A stretch of 64,000 nucleotides of DNA, taken from Pseudomonas syringae. Its GTDB lineage: Bacteria; Pseudomonadota; Gammaproteobacteria; Pseudomonadales; Pseudomonadaceae. The stretch's first letter is position 1, and every line of letters begins with the position of its first letter. Under the pieces are notes generated by a model. It saw only the letters and a list, made by a program, of their open reading frames with translations. It did not search any database and was not told where the DNA came from. Positions 1 to 8,293 of the stretch are shown piece after piece. The position numbers were made by a program, and so were the translations under genes. The DNA lies in NCBI RefSeq assembly GCF_000737245.1, contig NZ_JPQU01000015.1, positions 1 to 64,000 of the forward strand, given 5' to 3'.

Positions 1-72
1 CTTGCCCGCGATAAGGGCCGAAGGACCTTCGTTGCCTGACGCACCGCAATCGCGGGCAAGCGCGCTCCTACA
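1..72. repeat. REP-type palindrome, G+C-rich inverted repeat
   Basis: Arms CTTGCCCGCGAT (1-12) and ATCGCGGGCAAG (49-60) are perfect inverted copies, and the right arm runs on into the CGCGCTCCTACA end typical of Pseudomonas REP sequences. The left arm starts at the window edge, so the element probably extends further left. It lies immediately upstream of allA. Confidence 0.75.
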
Positions 73-106
73 AAATCAAAAGCAAAATGAGAACAGAAGA
101 CCCAGC

Positions 107-610
107 ATGCGCACACTAACCATCGAGCCGTTGACCAAGCAGGCGTTCGCCCCTTTCGGTGATGTCATCGAAACCGACGGCAGCGATCACTTCATGATCA
201 ATAACGGTTCGACCCAGCGCTTTCATCGTCTGGCCGAGGTGCAAACGGCGACGCCGGATGATAAGGCGATCATCAGTATTTTCCGCGCCGAGGCGCTGCA
301 GATGCCGTTGATCATCAGCATGCTGGAGCGCCATCCGCTGGGGAGTCAGGCCTTCGTGCCGCTGCTCGGCAACCCCTTTCTGATCGTGGTTGCGCCCATT
401 GGCGATGAACCCGAATCAGAGTTGGTCCGCGCCTTCCTCTCCAACGGCAGGCAGGGCGTAAATTACCATCGCGGCGTCTGGCACCACCCGGTGCTGACGA
501 TCGAAAAGCGGGATGACTTCCTGGTGGTTGATCGCAGTGGCGCAGGCCAAAACTGCGATGAGCATTTCTTCGCTGAGCACCAGAAACTGGTTCTCGATCC
601 CCACCAGTAA
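107..610 (+). CDS. allA: Ureidoglycolate lyase AllA
   Basis: The 167-residue protein matches the ureidoglycolate lyase family (AllA, cupin fold), which releases urea and glyoxylate from ureidoglycolate late in purine degradation. Recognisable family features are the N-terminal TIEPLTKQAFAPFGDVIE, the central LERHPLGSQAFVPL and the NYHRGVWHHPVL segment, whose histidines sit where the cupin active site is expected. An open frame continues upstream to the window edge through the REP palindrome, but homology begins at the ATG at 107, so that start is chosen. The next gene, puuD, lies 45 bp downstream on the same strand and acts earlier in the same pathway, so the two are probably co-transcribed. 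Confidence 0.93.
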   Translation: MRTLTIEPLTKQAFAPFGDVIETDGSDHFMINNGSTQRFHRLAEVQTATPDDKAIISIFRAEALQMPLIISMLERHPLGSQAFVPLLGNPFLIVVAPIGDEPESELVRAFLSNGRQGVNYHRGVWHHPVLTIEKRDDFLVVDRSGAGQNCDEHFFAEHQKLVLDPHQ

Positions 611-655
611 GGACCTGAATGTCCGTGTAGTGACGACAGGTAAAAGGTAACAACC

Positions 656-1939
656 GTGGAAGCACATTTGATGGAATGGCTGAATCTCAGCGTGCGCTGG
701 ATTCACATGATTGTCGGCATCGCCTGGATCGGCGCCTCGTTTTACTTTGTCTGGCTGGAAAACAATCTCAACCGGGTTAACCCTCGTGATGGTTTGTCCG
801 GGGATTTGTGGGCCATTCATGGCGGGGGCATTTACCACCTGGAGAAATACAAACTCGCCCCGCCGACCATGCCTGACAACCTGCACTGGTTCAAATGGGA
901 AGCGTATTTCACCTGGCTGTCGGGAGTGGCGCTGCTGTGCGTGGTGTTCTACGCCAATCCGACCCTGTATCTGCTGGCGCCGGGCAGCAGCCTGTCGGGC
1001 GTTGAAGGGGTGGCACTGGGGTTTGGCTCGTTGTTCGTGGGCTGGTTTGTTTACAGTTTTCTTTGCGACTCGGCGCTGGGCAAACGTCCCGGGCTGTTGG
1101 GTTTGATCCTGTTCGTACTGGTCATCGCCGCGGCTTATGGCTTCAGCAAAGTGTTCAGCGGGCGCGGTGCGTATCTGCACGTCGGCGCAATCATCGGCAC
1201 CATCATGGTCGGCAATGTCTTCCGCATCATCATGCCGGCGCAACGGGCACTGGTGGCCGCCATCGCCGAGAACCGCACACCGGACCCATCGCTGCCAGCC
1301 AAAGGCCTGCTGCGCTCGCGACATAACAACTACTTTACCCTGCCCGTGCTGTTCATCATGATCAGCAACCACTTCCCGAGCACTTATGGCAGCCCTTACA
1401 ACTGGCTGATCCTGGCCGGAATCGGCGTATTGGCCGTGTTGGTCCGCCACTACTTCAATACCCGGCACAACAGCCATAAGTTTGCCTGGACGTTGCCCGT
1501 TGCGGCGCTGGGCATGATTTGCCTGGCCTACGTCACCGGCCCTGCCGCGCCGCCTGCGCCACCCGGCCCGGCGAAGATCGAATACCAGCCACTGCCGGGT
1601 ACGGCGATTGGCGGCTATCGGCATGACGAAGCCAAACCAGCACACACGCCGGAGCCCGTCGTGGCGAAGGTAGATGCCGTTGATTTCGAGAAAGTCCACA
1701 ACGTGATCCAGCAACGCTGTACGGTCTGTCATTCCGCCAGACCCACCAGCCAACTTTTCAGCACTGCGCCAGCTGGAGTGATGTTTGACACTGCAGAGCA
1801 GATCAAGCAACTGGCCCCGCGCATTCAGGCCCAGGCCGTCACCTCGCAAATCATGCCGCTGGGCAACATCACTCAGATGACTCAGCAGGAAAGAGAGCTG
1901 ATTGGTGCCTGGGTAACCTCGGGCGCGCAGACTAACTAA
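656..1939 (+). CDS. puuD: Membrane urate hydroxylase PuuD with C-terminal cytochrome c domain
   Basis: The 427-residue protein matches PuuD, the membrane-bound urate hydroxylase that converts urate to 5-hydroxyisourate. About eight hydrophobic segments fill residues 10-295 (for example WIHMIVGIAWIGASFYFVW). A proline/alanine linker follows (about 297-335), then a cytochrome c domain with the heme motif CTVCH at 355-359 and a downstream methionine in QIMPLGN. The heme domain probably passes electrons to the respiratory chain, so no peroxide would be made. The start is the GTG at 656 behind AAAGGTAA; an in-frame ATG lies five codons later at 671. It follows allA directly. Confidence 0.93.
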   Translation: MEAHLMEWLNLSVRWIHMIVGIAWIGASFYFVWLENNLNRVNPRDGLSGDLWAIHGGGIYHLEKYKLAPPTMPDNLHWFKWEAYFTWLSGVALLCVVFYANPTLYLLAPGSSLSGVEGVALGFGSLFVGWFVYSFLCDSALGKRPGLLGLILFVLVIAAAYGFSKVFSGRGAYLHVGAIIGTIMVGNVFRIIMPAQRALVAAIAENRTPDPSLPAKGLLRSRHNNYFTLPVLFIMISNHFPSTYGSPYNWLILAGIGVLAVLVRHYFNTRHNSHKFAWTLPVAALGMICLAYVTGPAAPPAPPGPAKIEYQPLPGTAIGGYRHDEAKPAHTPEPVVAKVDAVDFEKVHNVIQQRCTVCHSARPTSQLFSTAPAGVMFDTAEQIKQLAPRIQAQAVTSQIMPLGNITQMTQQERELIGAWVTSGAQTN

Positions 1940-1960
1940 CACAGGTTGCTGGGGAAACGC

Positions 1961-2056
1961 CCTGTGGGAGCGAATTTATTCGCGAAGAGGCCGGTACATC
2001 CGATAGATCTTCTTTGTCAGAACTATCTATTCGCGAATGAATTCGCTCCCACAGGG
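1961..2056. repeat. REP doublet downstream of puuD
   Basis: The arm CCTGTGGGAGCGAAT at 1961 is repeated in inverse orientation as ATTCGCTCCCACAGG at 2041-2055, with shorter nested palindromes (ATTTATTCGCGAA and its partner) inside. This is the REP/REPIN type common between Pseudomonas genes. It may also stabilise or end the allA-puuD transcript. Confidence 0.8.
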
Positions 2057-2418
2057 TCAGCCCTCAAAGACGCACACTGCTAGACCACAATCACCTCCCC
2101 CTGCCCCGTCCCAGAGCACTTGAGCGAAGTAACTCAAGCCAGTATCCTCCGCCGCCGCAGTAAAACCCGTCTGTTTTGAATCCTGACTGACCGGCCAACT
2201 TGCTGACCGAGCAGTCAACTGTCGAGTTTCCGCAAAAAAACCCTCAATCGGCCGCGAAAAATCGTCGCCGATAGAACTTTCGTGTTTTTTTTAAGGCCTT
2301 GGCGCAGCTCTTGCTATGTAGATAAAGCTGACCAAACAGACATGTTTTAACTGCGCAAAAAAAAGTGCCCATAAAGAGCACCAGAACTAACCAAAAGTAT
2401 CCATCAGGGGAGCAATGA
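2057..2418. other. Intergenic leader of the Tsx-like channel gene
   Basis: No credible gene is seen here. The stretch holds a short inverted repeat (CTTGAG at 2119, CTCAAG at 2133). It also has three GCTGACC/CTGACCG half-sites; the last, CTGACCAAACAGACAT at 2328-2343, loosely resembles the TTGACCA-N2-TGGTCAA pattern of RutR-type repressors. The region is A+T-richer than the genes and is the likely promoter and regulatory region of the channel gene that starts at 2419. Confidence 0.4.
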
Positions 2419-3204
2419 ATGAACCGTATTATTTCCAGCGCGATAGTTGCAGGCAGCCTTCTGGCATCCGGCCAAAGCATGGCCGACGGCCTGCTGCAAT
2501 GGCAGAGCAACAGCCTGACTTACCTTAACGGTCGCGACTTCGCAGTCAACCCGTCAAATCAGCAGACGTTCACTTTCGAACACGCTGATGGCTGGAAATA
2601 CGGCGATAACTTTGTATTCATCGACAAGATCTTCTACAACGGCAAAGGCGACGCCACCAACGGCGATAACACCTACTACGGTGAAATCTCCCCGCGTCTT
2701 TCCATGGGCAAGATATTCGGCCAGAAGTTTGAGTTCGGCCCGATCTCCGATGTATTGATCGCTGCCACCTATGAGTTTGGCGAAGGCGACAGCGAGTCGT
2801 ACCTGATCGGCCCGGCTGTGGACCTGAAAATCCCCGGCTTCGACTACTTCCAGCTGAACTTCTACAAGCGCTACACCGATGGGCACCGTGCGGGCTACGG
2901 CGCTTGGCAGGTCACTCCAGTCTGGTCCTATACCATTCCAGTGGGCAAATCCGACATCCTGATCGACGGCTTTATCGACTGGGTCGTGGACAACAAATCC
3001 GATCGCAACGGCGACTACAAATCCAACGTGCACTTCAACCCACAAATCAAATACGACCTGGGTAAAGCCATCAACTTGCCTGAGCGACAGTTGTATGTAG
3101 GTATTGAGTACGATTACTGGTCCGACAAATACGGCATTGAAGACACCAAGTACTTCGATACCAACCAGAACACGGCGAGTTTGTTGGTGAAAGTGTTTTT
3201 CTGA
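2419..3204 (+). CDS. Tsx/OmpK-family outer membrane channel protein
   Basis: This 261-residue protein resembles nucleoside-specific channel-forming proteins (Tsx/OmpK family). A signal peptide covers residues 1-22 (cut after SMA), and the mature start DGLLQWQSNSLTYLNG is typical of the family. The rest is a chain of alternating amphipathic strands ending in the aromatic VKVFF, the usual terminal signal of outer membrane barrels. It should form a 12-stranded pore for nucleosides or related purines. Its place after urate-degradation genes suggests purine uptake, but that is inference. GGGAG precedes the ATG at 2419. It has its own long leader and is probably transcribed separately from puuD. 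Confidence 0.85.
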   Translation: MNRIISSAIVAGSLLASGQSMADGLLQWQSNSLTYLNGRDFAVNPSNQQTFTFEHADGWKYGDNFVFIDKIFYNGKGDATNGDNTYYGEISPRLSMGKIFGQKFEFGPISDVLIAATYEFGEGDSESYLIGPAVDLKIPGFDYFQLNFYKRYTDGHRAGYGAWQVTPVWSYTIPVGKSDILIDGFIDWVVDNKSDRNGDYKSNVHFNPQIKYDLGKAINLPERQLYVGIEYDYWSDKYGIEDTKYFDTNQNTASLLVKVFF

Positions 3205-3224
3205 TTGCGTCGAGGCGTGTGGGA

Positions 3225-3245
3225 CGCGGGCCAATTTGGCCCGCG
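3225..3245. terminator. Hairpin between convergent genes
   Basis: CGCGGGCC and GGCCCGCG form a perfect 8-bp stem with an AATTT loop between the convergent channel gene and the bacteriocin immunity gene. No T-tract follows on either strand, so terminator function is uncertain. Confidence 0.4.
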
Positions 3246-3257
3246 CCTCAGAATGGC

Positions 3258-3518
3258 TTATACAGCGTACCGCTTATCGGATAAGAATTTTGGTTCTTTC
3301 CAGTTAGGTCCTTTTGCAGCGATTATATTGTCGCCAGGTGCCAATACCCCCTCATCAAATAACCGCCTGTAGACTCTTAAAAACTCACCACTAATAATCA
3401 CTTCACGCCTATACCTACTGAACATCATATCCAGTGAAGGCAAACCTTTATTCAAGGCGAACAAGGTAAGGACGTCCTCCACGGACTCATTCTTAACTAT
3501 CTGCTCGACAATACTCAC
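3258..3518 (-). CDS. Putative bacteriocin immunity protein
   Basis: This small 86-residue protein lies directly behind the bacteriocin gene. Its GTG start overlaps the toxin stop codon (GTGA), so the two are translationally coupled. It has no signal peptide or membrane segment and is predicted to be mostly helical with a C-terminal stretch GDNIIAAKGPNWKEPKF. Gene size, tight coupling and position are those of immunity proteins for nuclease bacteriocins, which bind the toxin domain and protect the producer. I do not recognise a specific named family with certainty, so the function rests mainly on context. Confidence 0.65.
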   Translation of the reverse strand: MSIVEQIVKNESVEDVLTLFALNKGLPSLDMMFSRYRREVIISGEFLRVYRRLFDEGVLAPGDNIIAAKGPNWKEPKFLSDKRYAV

Positions 3519-5533
3519 TCGAATGCTCCTTTCAATAAATCGTTATAAAAATCTTCGTCCTGCTTATCGCGAGCTGCCATTGCTTCCGGCGAATATAACA
3601 ACTCCTCAGTACTTTCAAGCTTATAGTCTTCAAGCGTCGCGGTGTGCGCATTATTCCACACAGTCTCCTTGAGATGCTCCGCCACGGGGCCATCCTGCAT
3701 CCCAATCTCCCGATACCTCTCCAACTCTCGAATCTCGTGAGTGTAATAACGCTTGTCAGTATCGGTAATCACCAACTCGCCTTTCAAAATCTTCTCCAAC
3801 CGTTCAATCATCACGTCGTTGGCCGCTGAATGGTCCAGGCGTCCGGTATGCAGTTTCACAAGGTCAATTCCCGCTTGTGTAATGGTCGTATCCTGCCAGC
3901 TCAGATCTTGTATCGGTCCGCCAGCCTTCTCTGGATTATAGTTCCGACCGCTGTGTTCGCCAGTGGTAGTGGCGTCCTCATAGGGGGTGCTATATACGGT
4001 AAAAATCGGCGCAATCCCTGAATCTGCCGGGAATACAGTGATCAAACCATGCAGTGAAGGCGGAGCTACCGGAGTGCTCGGGAGTTCGATTTCAACGGGT
4101 GCCGGGGCACTTCCCGTGTAGGTCTGTTCAATCGCAGGTTGAGCCGGTAGCGCTGTGGAACTGCTCTCGGGAATAGCGATCGGAGTCCAGGTCAAAATAA
4201 TTGAGGGATTATTCGGCAATGTGACGCTGTAGACGTTTGTCTCTGCCACATACACAGCCTCCCTGACCTGAACGGGTGCCGCGGCTTCAATCACTAAAGG
4301 ATCCAGTGGTACCAGTGAAGACAGATCAGCACCGTCCAGCAACGGTCCCCACCCCGGCAGAGCAACCTCGCCCTCGGCCCCAGCGATATTCGTTAAATCT
4401 TGACCGTTGCCCGGCAAAACATCTGCAGCGGGCACGCTGGCCGAAAAGAAGTCACTGTTAGCCAACGTCGAAGGTATCAACAGCGATGAAAAAACCTTGG
4501 CAACCTGGCTTGCCGCCTCGATACCAAATTGCCGTGAAGACTGGAGAAATGATTCAACAGCGCCTTTCAATGCTGACATCGCTCTGGCGGCCGCAGCACT
4601 GAGCTGCCCGGCGTTAGCAACGGCGGATACTGCACCAATCCGTCCAAACGACGCAGGACCAAAAGTCCCATGTACTTTCAAGTTAGAAACGGGAACTGAA
4701 TTGGCACTCTCAGCGGCGGCGTCACTCTCAGCTTTCGCAGCGGCTTCAGCAACACGCTGGGCCTCCTGTTCTGCCGCTACTCGCTCCCGCTCCTTTGCCT
4801 CCCTTTCAGCCTGCTGCTGGGCTGCAAGACGCTGCTCTTCCGCAACTCGCTGAGCTTCGCGTTCAGCTTGCAAACGCTGCTGCTCTGCAACCGCCTGCTG
4901 TTGCTGCACATTTGCGTGCTCAACGTTGTAGCTGTGTTCAAACTCTCTCAGCTGTTGAGCAAGATGTTCTTTCGCCCGTTCAAGCAGGATGACATTATGA
5001 AATTCCACTACAGATTCGTGCCAAACTTGAAAGGGTGACCGCTCGCCGCTTTTGGGGTTATAGCGTTCCATCCTGTCCATGTAGTCAGAGAAGTTTTTCT
5101 GACTGTTATCGCTAAAAGCGGTGTTAGCGCGACTGCGCGCGTTTGTTTGCTCGTTATTTTTGTTCCAGTAAATCTGATGCACAGCCGATATTTTTGCACC
5201 CAGCCTCTGAAGCAAGCTTTGGTGATAGGCAGGGCTGCGTTGCGCGAAGCTTTCTACCTCCGCCTTCATCACGGTCGGGACATTTCGAAGATTAGTCTGG
5301 TGGGTGGCCTTTATAGTATCGACACTTTCATGAAAGCAGCCAATCAGCATATTCAAAGCAAACTGATTGGCTGGAGTATCTGGGCCGAATGGATCAATAA
5401 CGTTCGTCATACCCATCCCTAGATTACTCAGCGGATACGCACCTCCGTCTGAATACGCTGTTATCGACAGCGGATCTCTTCGATCTGGCCACGTCTCACA
5501 AAGAAATGTGGGAGCAATTTCTAGATAACTCAA
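3515..5533 (-). CDS. S-type pyocin-like bacteriocin with C-terminal nuclease domain
   Basis: The 672-residue protein has the layout of an S-type pyocin. A unique N-terminal region (1-180) comes first. A long charged Gln/Glu/Ala-rich coiled coil follows (about 185-275), then an Ala-rich region and a pyocin-S translocation-type domain (about 390-540, containing LITVFPADSGIAP). The C-terminal domain (about 525-672) carries GRNYNPEKAGG, HEIRELERYR (599-608) and WNNAHTATLEDY (626-637), which resembles the DNase/tRNase domain of colicin-like bacteriocins. It should kill related bacteria by cutting nucleic acid after import. No ATG fits; TTG at 5533 with AGGA seven bases upstream is chosen. Flanking DNA is A+T-rich, which suggests acquisition. 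DNase versus RNase activity cannot be told from sequence alone. Confidence 0.82.
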   Translation of the reverse strand: MSYLEIAPTFLCETWPDRRDPLSITAYSDGGAYPLSNLGMGMTNVIDPFGPDTPANQFALNMLIGCFHESVDTIKATHQTNLRNVPTVMKAEVESFAQRSPAYHQSLLQRLGAKISAVHQIYWNKNNEQTNARSRANTAFSDNSQKNFSDYMDRMERYNPKSGERSPFQVWHESVVEFHNVILLERAKEHLAQQLREFEHSYNVEHANVQQQQAVAEQQRLQAEREAQRVAEEQRLAAQQQAEREAKERERVAAEQEAQRVAEAAAKAESDAAAESANSVPVSNLKVHGTFGPASFGRIGAVSAVANAGQLSAAAARAMSALKGAVESFLQSSRQFGIEAASQVAKVFSSLLIPSTLANSDFFSASVPAADVLPGNGQDLTNIAGAEGEVALPGWGPLLDGADLSSLVPLDPLVIEAAAPVQVREAVYVAETNVYSVTLPNNPSIILTWTPIAIPESSSTALPAQPAIEQTYTGSAPAPVEIELPSTPVAPPSLHGLITVFPADSGIAPIFTVYSTPYEDATTTGEHSGRNYNPEKAGGPIQDLSWQDTTITQAGIDLVKLHTGRLDHSAANDVMIERLEKILKGELVITDTDKRYYTHEIRELERYREIGMQDGPVAEHLKETVWNNAHTATLEDYKLESTEELLYSPEAMAARDKQDEDFYNDLLKGAFE

Positions 5534-5857
5534 AATAACATCCTATTTTTTAGATTTATTTTTAGTTCAGATACAGCTGATAGCCTTTCGCCAATCAACT
5601 CCGAACTCATCCATGAGCACTACCGCTCACGGATAAAAATACAAAAATAAAAACCTAAATAGGACATACATAAATATATGCCTTTCTTTTTTAAATATGA
5701 TTAACTAAAGTTGTCGAACACACACGTTATCGATGCGAACTCAAAGGCCAAAAGTCTTCGAGAAGCCTCGAAGAAATTTAGCCTCTAGGAGCCGCAGAAA
5801 AGCGGTGCAATAACGTTCGCGGGCAAGCCTCGCTCCAACAGACCGGAGCCGTGCCCC
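5534..5857. other. A+T-rich intergenic leader of the bacteriocin
   Basis: No gene is seen. Positions 5545-5720 are strikingly A+T-rich compared with the rest of the window and include the bacteriocin ribosome site. I looked for a LexA palindrome (CTGT-N8-ACAG) and found none that is convincing. A REP half-element follows at 5816-5841. Confidence 0.5.
5816..5841. repeat. Single REP half-element
   Basis: TTCGCGGGCAAGCCTCGCTCCAACAG is the same arm as at 9970-9998 and 51582-51607, but here it has no inverted partner nearby. Confidence 0.55.
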
Positions 5858-6073
5858 CTACTCCCAAGGCAACCGTTTACCCGACCGCACTTTCGCATTG
5901 ATCAAACGCAATAATTGCAATGGATCACTGTCAGCGCGGGCGTGACTTTGTTCGTCGACCCAGGCCGATACCTGTTTACGATCCAGGTTGGGTCGCAAGT
6001 GCAGTATTTCTGCCAGCTGGCGCTCGCACTGTTGGGCGTAGGCGACCACGCTGGAAAACAGGGGACTGTTCAT
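5858..6073 (-). CDS. Small conserved-type hypothetical protein
   Basis: The 71-residue product is charged, helical-looking and soluble, and ends in VRSGKRLPWE. The frame could start at a TTG at 6082, but the ATG at 6073 has GGCGAG nine bases upstream and is preferred. The gene begins 17 bp after the DUF808 gene stop on the same strand, so the two probably form one transcript. I do not recognise a family and assign no function. Confidence 0.6.
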   Translation of the reverse strand: MNSPLFSSVVAYAQQCERQLAEILHLRPNLDRKQVSAWVDEQSHARADSDPLQLLRLINAKVRSGKRLPWE

Positions 6074-6090
6074 GAGGGTCAACTCGCCTG

Positions 6091-6999
6091 TCAGGCCTTG
6101 ATGAGTTTCCAGATTTTGCCCGCTATCGTGACCACTAGCAGGACCAACGCACCGGCAATAATACCGGCGATGGCGTCCAGCAGTGTAGGCACGACCATCG
6201 AAAAACCGCCGACAGCTTGCGCCGCATGTTCAGTCACGCCTTCGATCCAGTGATGGATCAGTGGCACACCGTGGGTAAGAATCCCGCCGCCGACCATGAA
6301 CATTGCCGCAGTCCCTACGATGGAAAGAATTTTCATCAACACTGGCGCCAACCACAACAAGCCTGAACCGATGCCCTGGGCCGCCGAGCTGGCGCTCTTT
6401 TTCAAGTACAGCCCCAAATCATCCAGCTTGACGATGCCGGCAACCAGACCATAAACGCCGATGGTGATCAGCACTGCGACGATCACCAGCACACCGACCT
6501 GATCCAGAAACGGCCGGGTGGCAACAACCCCCAACGCCAGCACAATAATCTCCGCCGAGAGAATGAAGTCGGTGCGAATGGCACCTTTGATGCGCTCTTT
6601 CTCGAAGGCCACCATGTCGACGTTCTGGTCACTGGCCGCGCGCTTGCGTTCCTGACGCTCCTGCTCGGTCTCCGGATGTAGCCATTTATGGGAGATTTTC
6701 TCAAAGCCCTCGAAACACAGAAATGCGCCGCCAATCATCAGCAGAGGCAGAATCGCCCAGTCCGCGAACGCACTGATCAACAGCGCCGCTGGCACCAGAA
6801 TCGCTTTGTTGATCAGCGACCCTTTGGCCACCGCCCACACCACCGGCAGCTCGCGATCAGCCGAAACCCCTGTGACTTGCTGTGCATTGAGGGCCAGGTC
6901 GTCCCCTAGCACACCTGCGGTTTTCTTCGCCGCCAGCGATACGTCGTCGAGCAGTGTTGCGATGTCATCCAACAGGGTCAGCAAGCTTCCAGCAGCCAC
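6091..6999 (-). CDS. DUF808 (YedI-like) inner membrane protein
   Basis: The 302-residue protein matches the DUF808/YedI family of integral membrane proteins of unknown function. It opens with [21 protein letters not shown], has hydrophobic segments near [55 protein letters not shown] and a C-terminal one in [18 protein letters not shown], and carries a charged cytoplasmic stretch ([11 protein letters not shown]). The frame opens further upstream, but GTG at 6999 preceded by AAGGAT gives the family's usual N-terminus and length (YedI is about 305 residues). It is divergent from the TetR gene at 7166 across 166 bp. Confidence 0.85.
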   Translation of the reverse strand: MAAGSLLTLLDDIATLLDDVSLAAKKTAGVLGDDLALNAQQVTGVSADRELPVVWAVAKGSLINKAILVPAALLISAFADWAILPLLMIGGAFLCFEGFEKISHKWLHPETEQERQERKRAASDQNVDMVAFEKERIKGAIRTDFILSAEIIVLALGVVATRPFLDQVGVLVIVAVLITIGVYGLVAGIVKLDDLGLYLKKSASSAAQGIGSGLLWLAPVLMKILSIVGTAAMFMVGGGILTHGVPLIHHWIEGVTEHAAQAVGGFSMVVPTLLDAIAGIIAGALVLLVVTIAGKIWKLIKA

Positions 7000-7165
7000 G
7001 GGCAATATCCTTGAGCAGTCGTACGGGTGGATTATCAGAGCACAGTAGATGCCGCGAAGCGTCATTGATTCCAGGCAGGCATCGCGGATGAGGGCAATCT
7101 TGAGCGGTTCGGGAGGCCGGTGCTACCATGCGCCACCGCCGACCGGGCAAGGAAACCTCTGGTTT

Positions 7166-7777
7166 ATGAGCAGTATTCGCGAGCGCAATAAAGAGCTGAT
7201 CCTGCGCGCAGCCAGTGAAGAATTCGCCTACAAAGGCTTTGCTGCGACCAAGACCAGTGACATCGCTGCCAAAGCAGGGGTGCCCAAGCCCAACGTCTAT
7301 TACTACTTCAAGTCCAAGGAAGATCTCTATCGCGAGGTGCTTGAAAGCATCATCGAGCCGATCTTGCAGGCCTCGACGCCCTTCAATCGCGACGGCGTGC
7401 CCGCCGAGGTGCTCAGCGCTTACATTCGCTCGAAGATTGTCATTTCCCGGGATCTGCCGTTCGCGTCGAAAGTATTCGCCAGCGAAATCATGCACGGCGC
7501 GCCGCACCTCACGCCGGAGCAGGTCGATCAGCTCAACGCTCAGGCCCGGCACAACATCGAGTGCGTTCAGTCCTGGATCGACAGCGGCCAGATCGCCCCA
7601 ATAGACCCCCACCATCTCATCTTCACCATCTGGGCGGCGACTCAGACCTATGCCGACTTCGACTGGCAGATTTCTACAGTGACCGGCAAGACGAAGCTGG
7701 ACGACAGCGATTACGAAGCGGCGACCCAGACGATTATCCGGTTGGTGCTTAAAGGGTGTGCGCCGGATATTGCTTGA
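7166..7777 (+). CDS. TetR-family regulator, RutR-like
   Basis: The 203-residue protein has an N-terminal TetR helix-turn-helix (about residues 8-55: AASEEFAYKGFAATKTSDIAAKAGVPKPNVYYYFKSKEDLY, two adjacent stretches) and a C-terminal region like that of RutR/YcdC (FASKVFASEIMHGAPHL and the WAATQTYADFDWQ segment). RutR senses pyrimidines in E. coli; the ligand here is not known. The ATG at 7166 is chosen because homology starts at MSSIRERNKELIL; 39 extra codons upstream look non-coding. It is divergent from the DUF808 gene, and the 166-bp gap between them is a natural place for an autoregulatory operator, though I could not identify one. Confidence 0.85.
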   Translation: MSSIRERNKELILRAASEEFAYKGFAATKTSDIAAKAGVPKPNVYYYFKSKEDLYREVLESIIEPILQASTPFNRDGVPAEVLSAYIRSKIVISRDLPFASKVFASEIMHGAPHLTPEQVDQLNAQARHNIECVQSWIDSGQIAPIDPHHLIFTIWAATQTYADFDWQISTVTGKTKLDDSDYEAATQTIIRLVLKGCAPDIA

Positions 7778-7800
7778 CCACTGTAGGCGTAAATGGACCT

Positions 7801-7886
7801 GTGGGAGCGAGCTTGCTCGCGAAGGCAATGTTCCTGCCGGCAGAAATATATCGGATGTCCCGGCCCCTTCGCGAGCAAGCTCGCTC
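7801..7886. repeat. REP doublet
   Basis: GTGGGAGCGAGCTTGCTCGC at 7801 is mirrored by GCGAGCAAGCTCGCTC ending at 7886, with CGCGAAGG/CCTTCGCG inside the arms. It lies just after the TetR gene. Confidence 0.8.
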
Positions 7887-7914
7887 AAACAAGGTATCTC
7901 GATCTTTTCTAAAA

Positions 7915-7951
7915 CAACAAAAAACCCGCCGAAGCGGGTTTTTTGTTGACC
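7915..7951 (+). terminator. Rho-independent terminator after the TetR gene
   Basis: CAACAAAAAACCCGC (7915-7929) and GCGGGTTTTTTGTTG (7934-7948) form a perfect 15-bp stem closed by a CGAA loop. The T-run on the plus strand and A-run before the stem let it act on both strands. It is about 140 bp beyond the TetR stop. Confidence 0.9.
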
Positions 7952-8293
7952 ATCCGACATCCTGTCAGCAGCCGTCCTGGCGGTGGTCAATCATCCTTGA
8001 TTCCGAAGCACTTCCTTTGCTGCGGGGTTGGATCCAATGTACTGAGCAAATGTGACAGAACATAGAGCGGATTTCTCCTCTCGGTGTAAGCCTTTGGCTA
8101 TACCGCAAGATATTCCGAGAATCGTCCTACTGTGCCCTCAGGTTTATCCATTCAGCGCCGACATCCACTTTAGTAGCGTCAGGCTAGACGACTACCATCA
8201 AAGGGCTATTATCGGGGCGAGACTGAACCCGGTGGTGAATCCAGCGGCGCACAGCGCTCGGGACATAAAAAAAATAATACGGAGCAAGCAGTC
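7952..8293. other. Upstream region of the chemoreceptor gene
   Basis: No gene is seen in this 340-bp stretch. It carries the FliA-type promoter at 8138-8164 and a 130-bp untranslated leader that ends in GGAGCAAGCAGTC before the chemoreceptor ATG. Confidence 0.5.
8138..8164 (+). promoter_or_regulatory. FliA (sigma28)-type promoter of the chemoreceptor
   Basis: TCAGGTTT (8138-8145), an 11-bp spacer, and GCCGACAT (8157-8164) fit the flagellar sigma28 pattern TAAAGTTT-N11-GCCGATAA with exact spacing and seven of eight -10 bases except the C for T. Chemoreceptor genes are commonly FliA-dependent, and fliA itself is in this window at 35393-36133. Confidence 0.65.

Noticed and set aside
416..1942. 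508-codon open frame on the minus strand opposite puuD
   Set aside because: It is antisense to a clear PuuD gene and its product is His/Arg/Gln-rich with no recognisable domain, the usual shadow of G+C-rich coding DNA.
2244..2510. 88-codon minus-strand frame upstream of the Tsx-like gene
   Set aside because: It overlaps the signal peptide region of a confident gene and has no ribosome site or family likeness.
5534..5760. Possible LexA box before the bacteriocin
   Set aside because: The best candidate, CTGTATCTGAACTAAA on the minus strand, has only one half-site and no ACAG partner.
6965..7990. 341-codon minus-strand frame across the TetR gene and terminator
   Set aside because: It runs antisense to the RutR-like gene and through a REP doublet and a terminator. 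The segment CLSELAREGAG is the usual peptide read from REP DNA.
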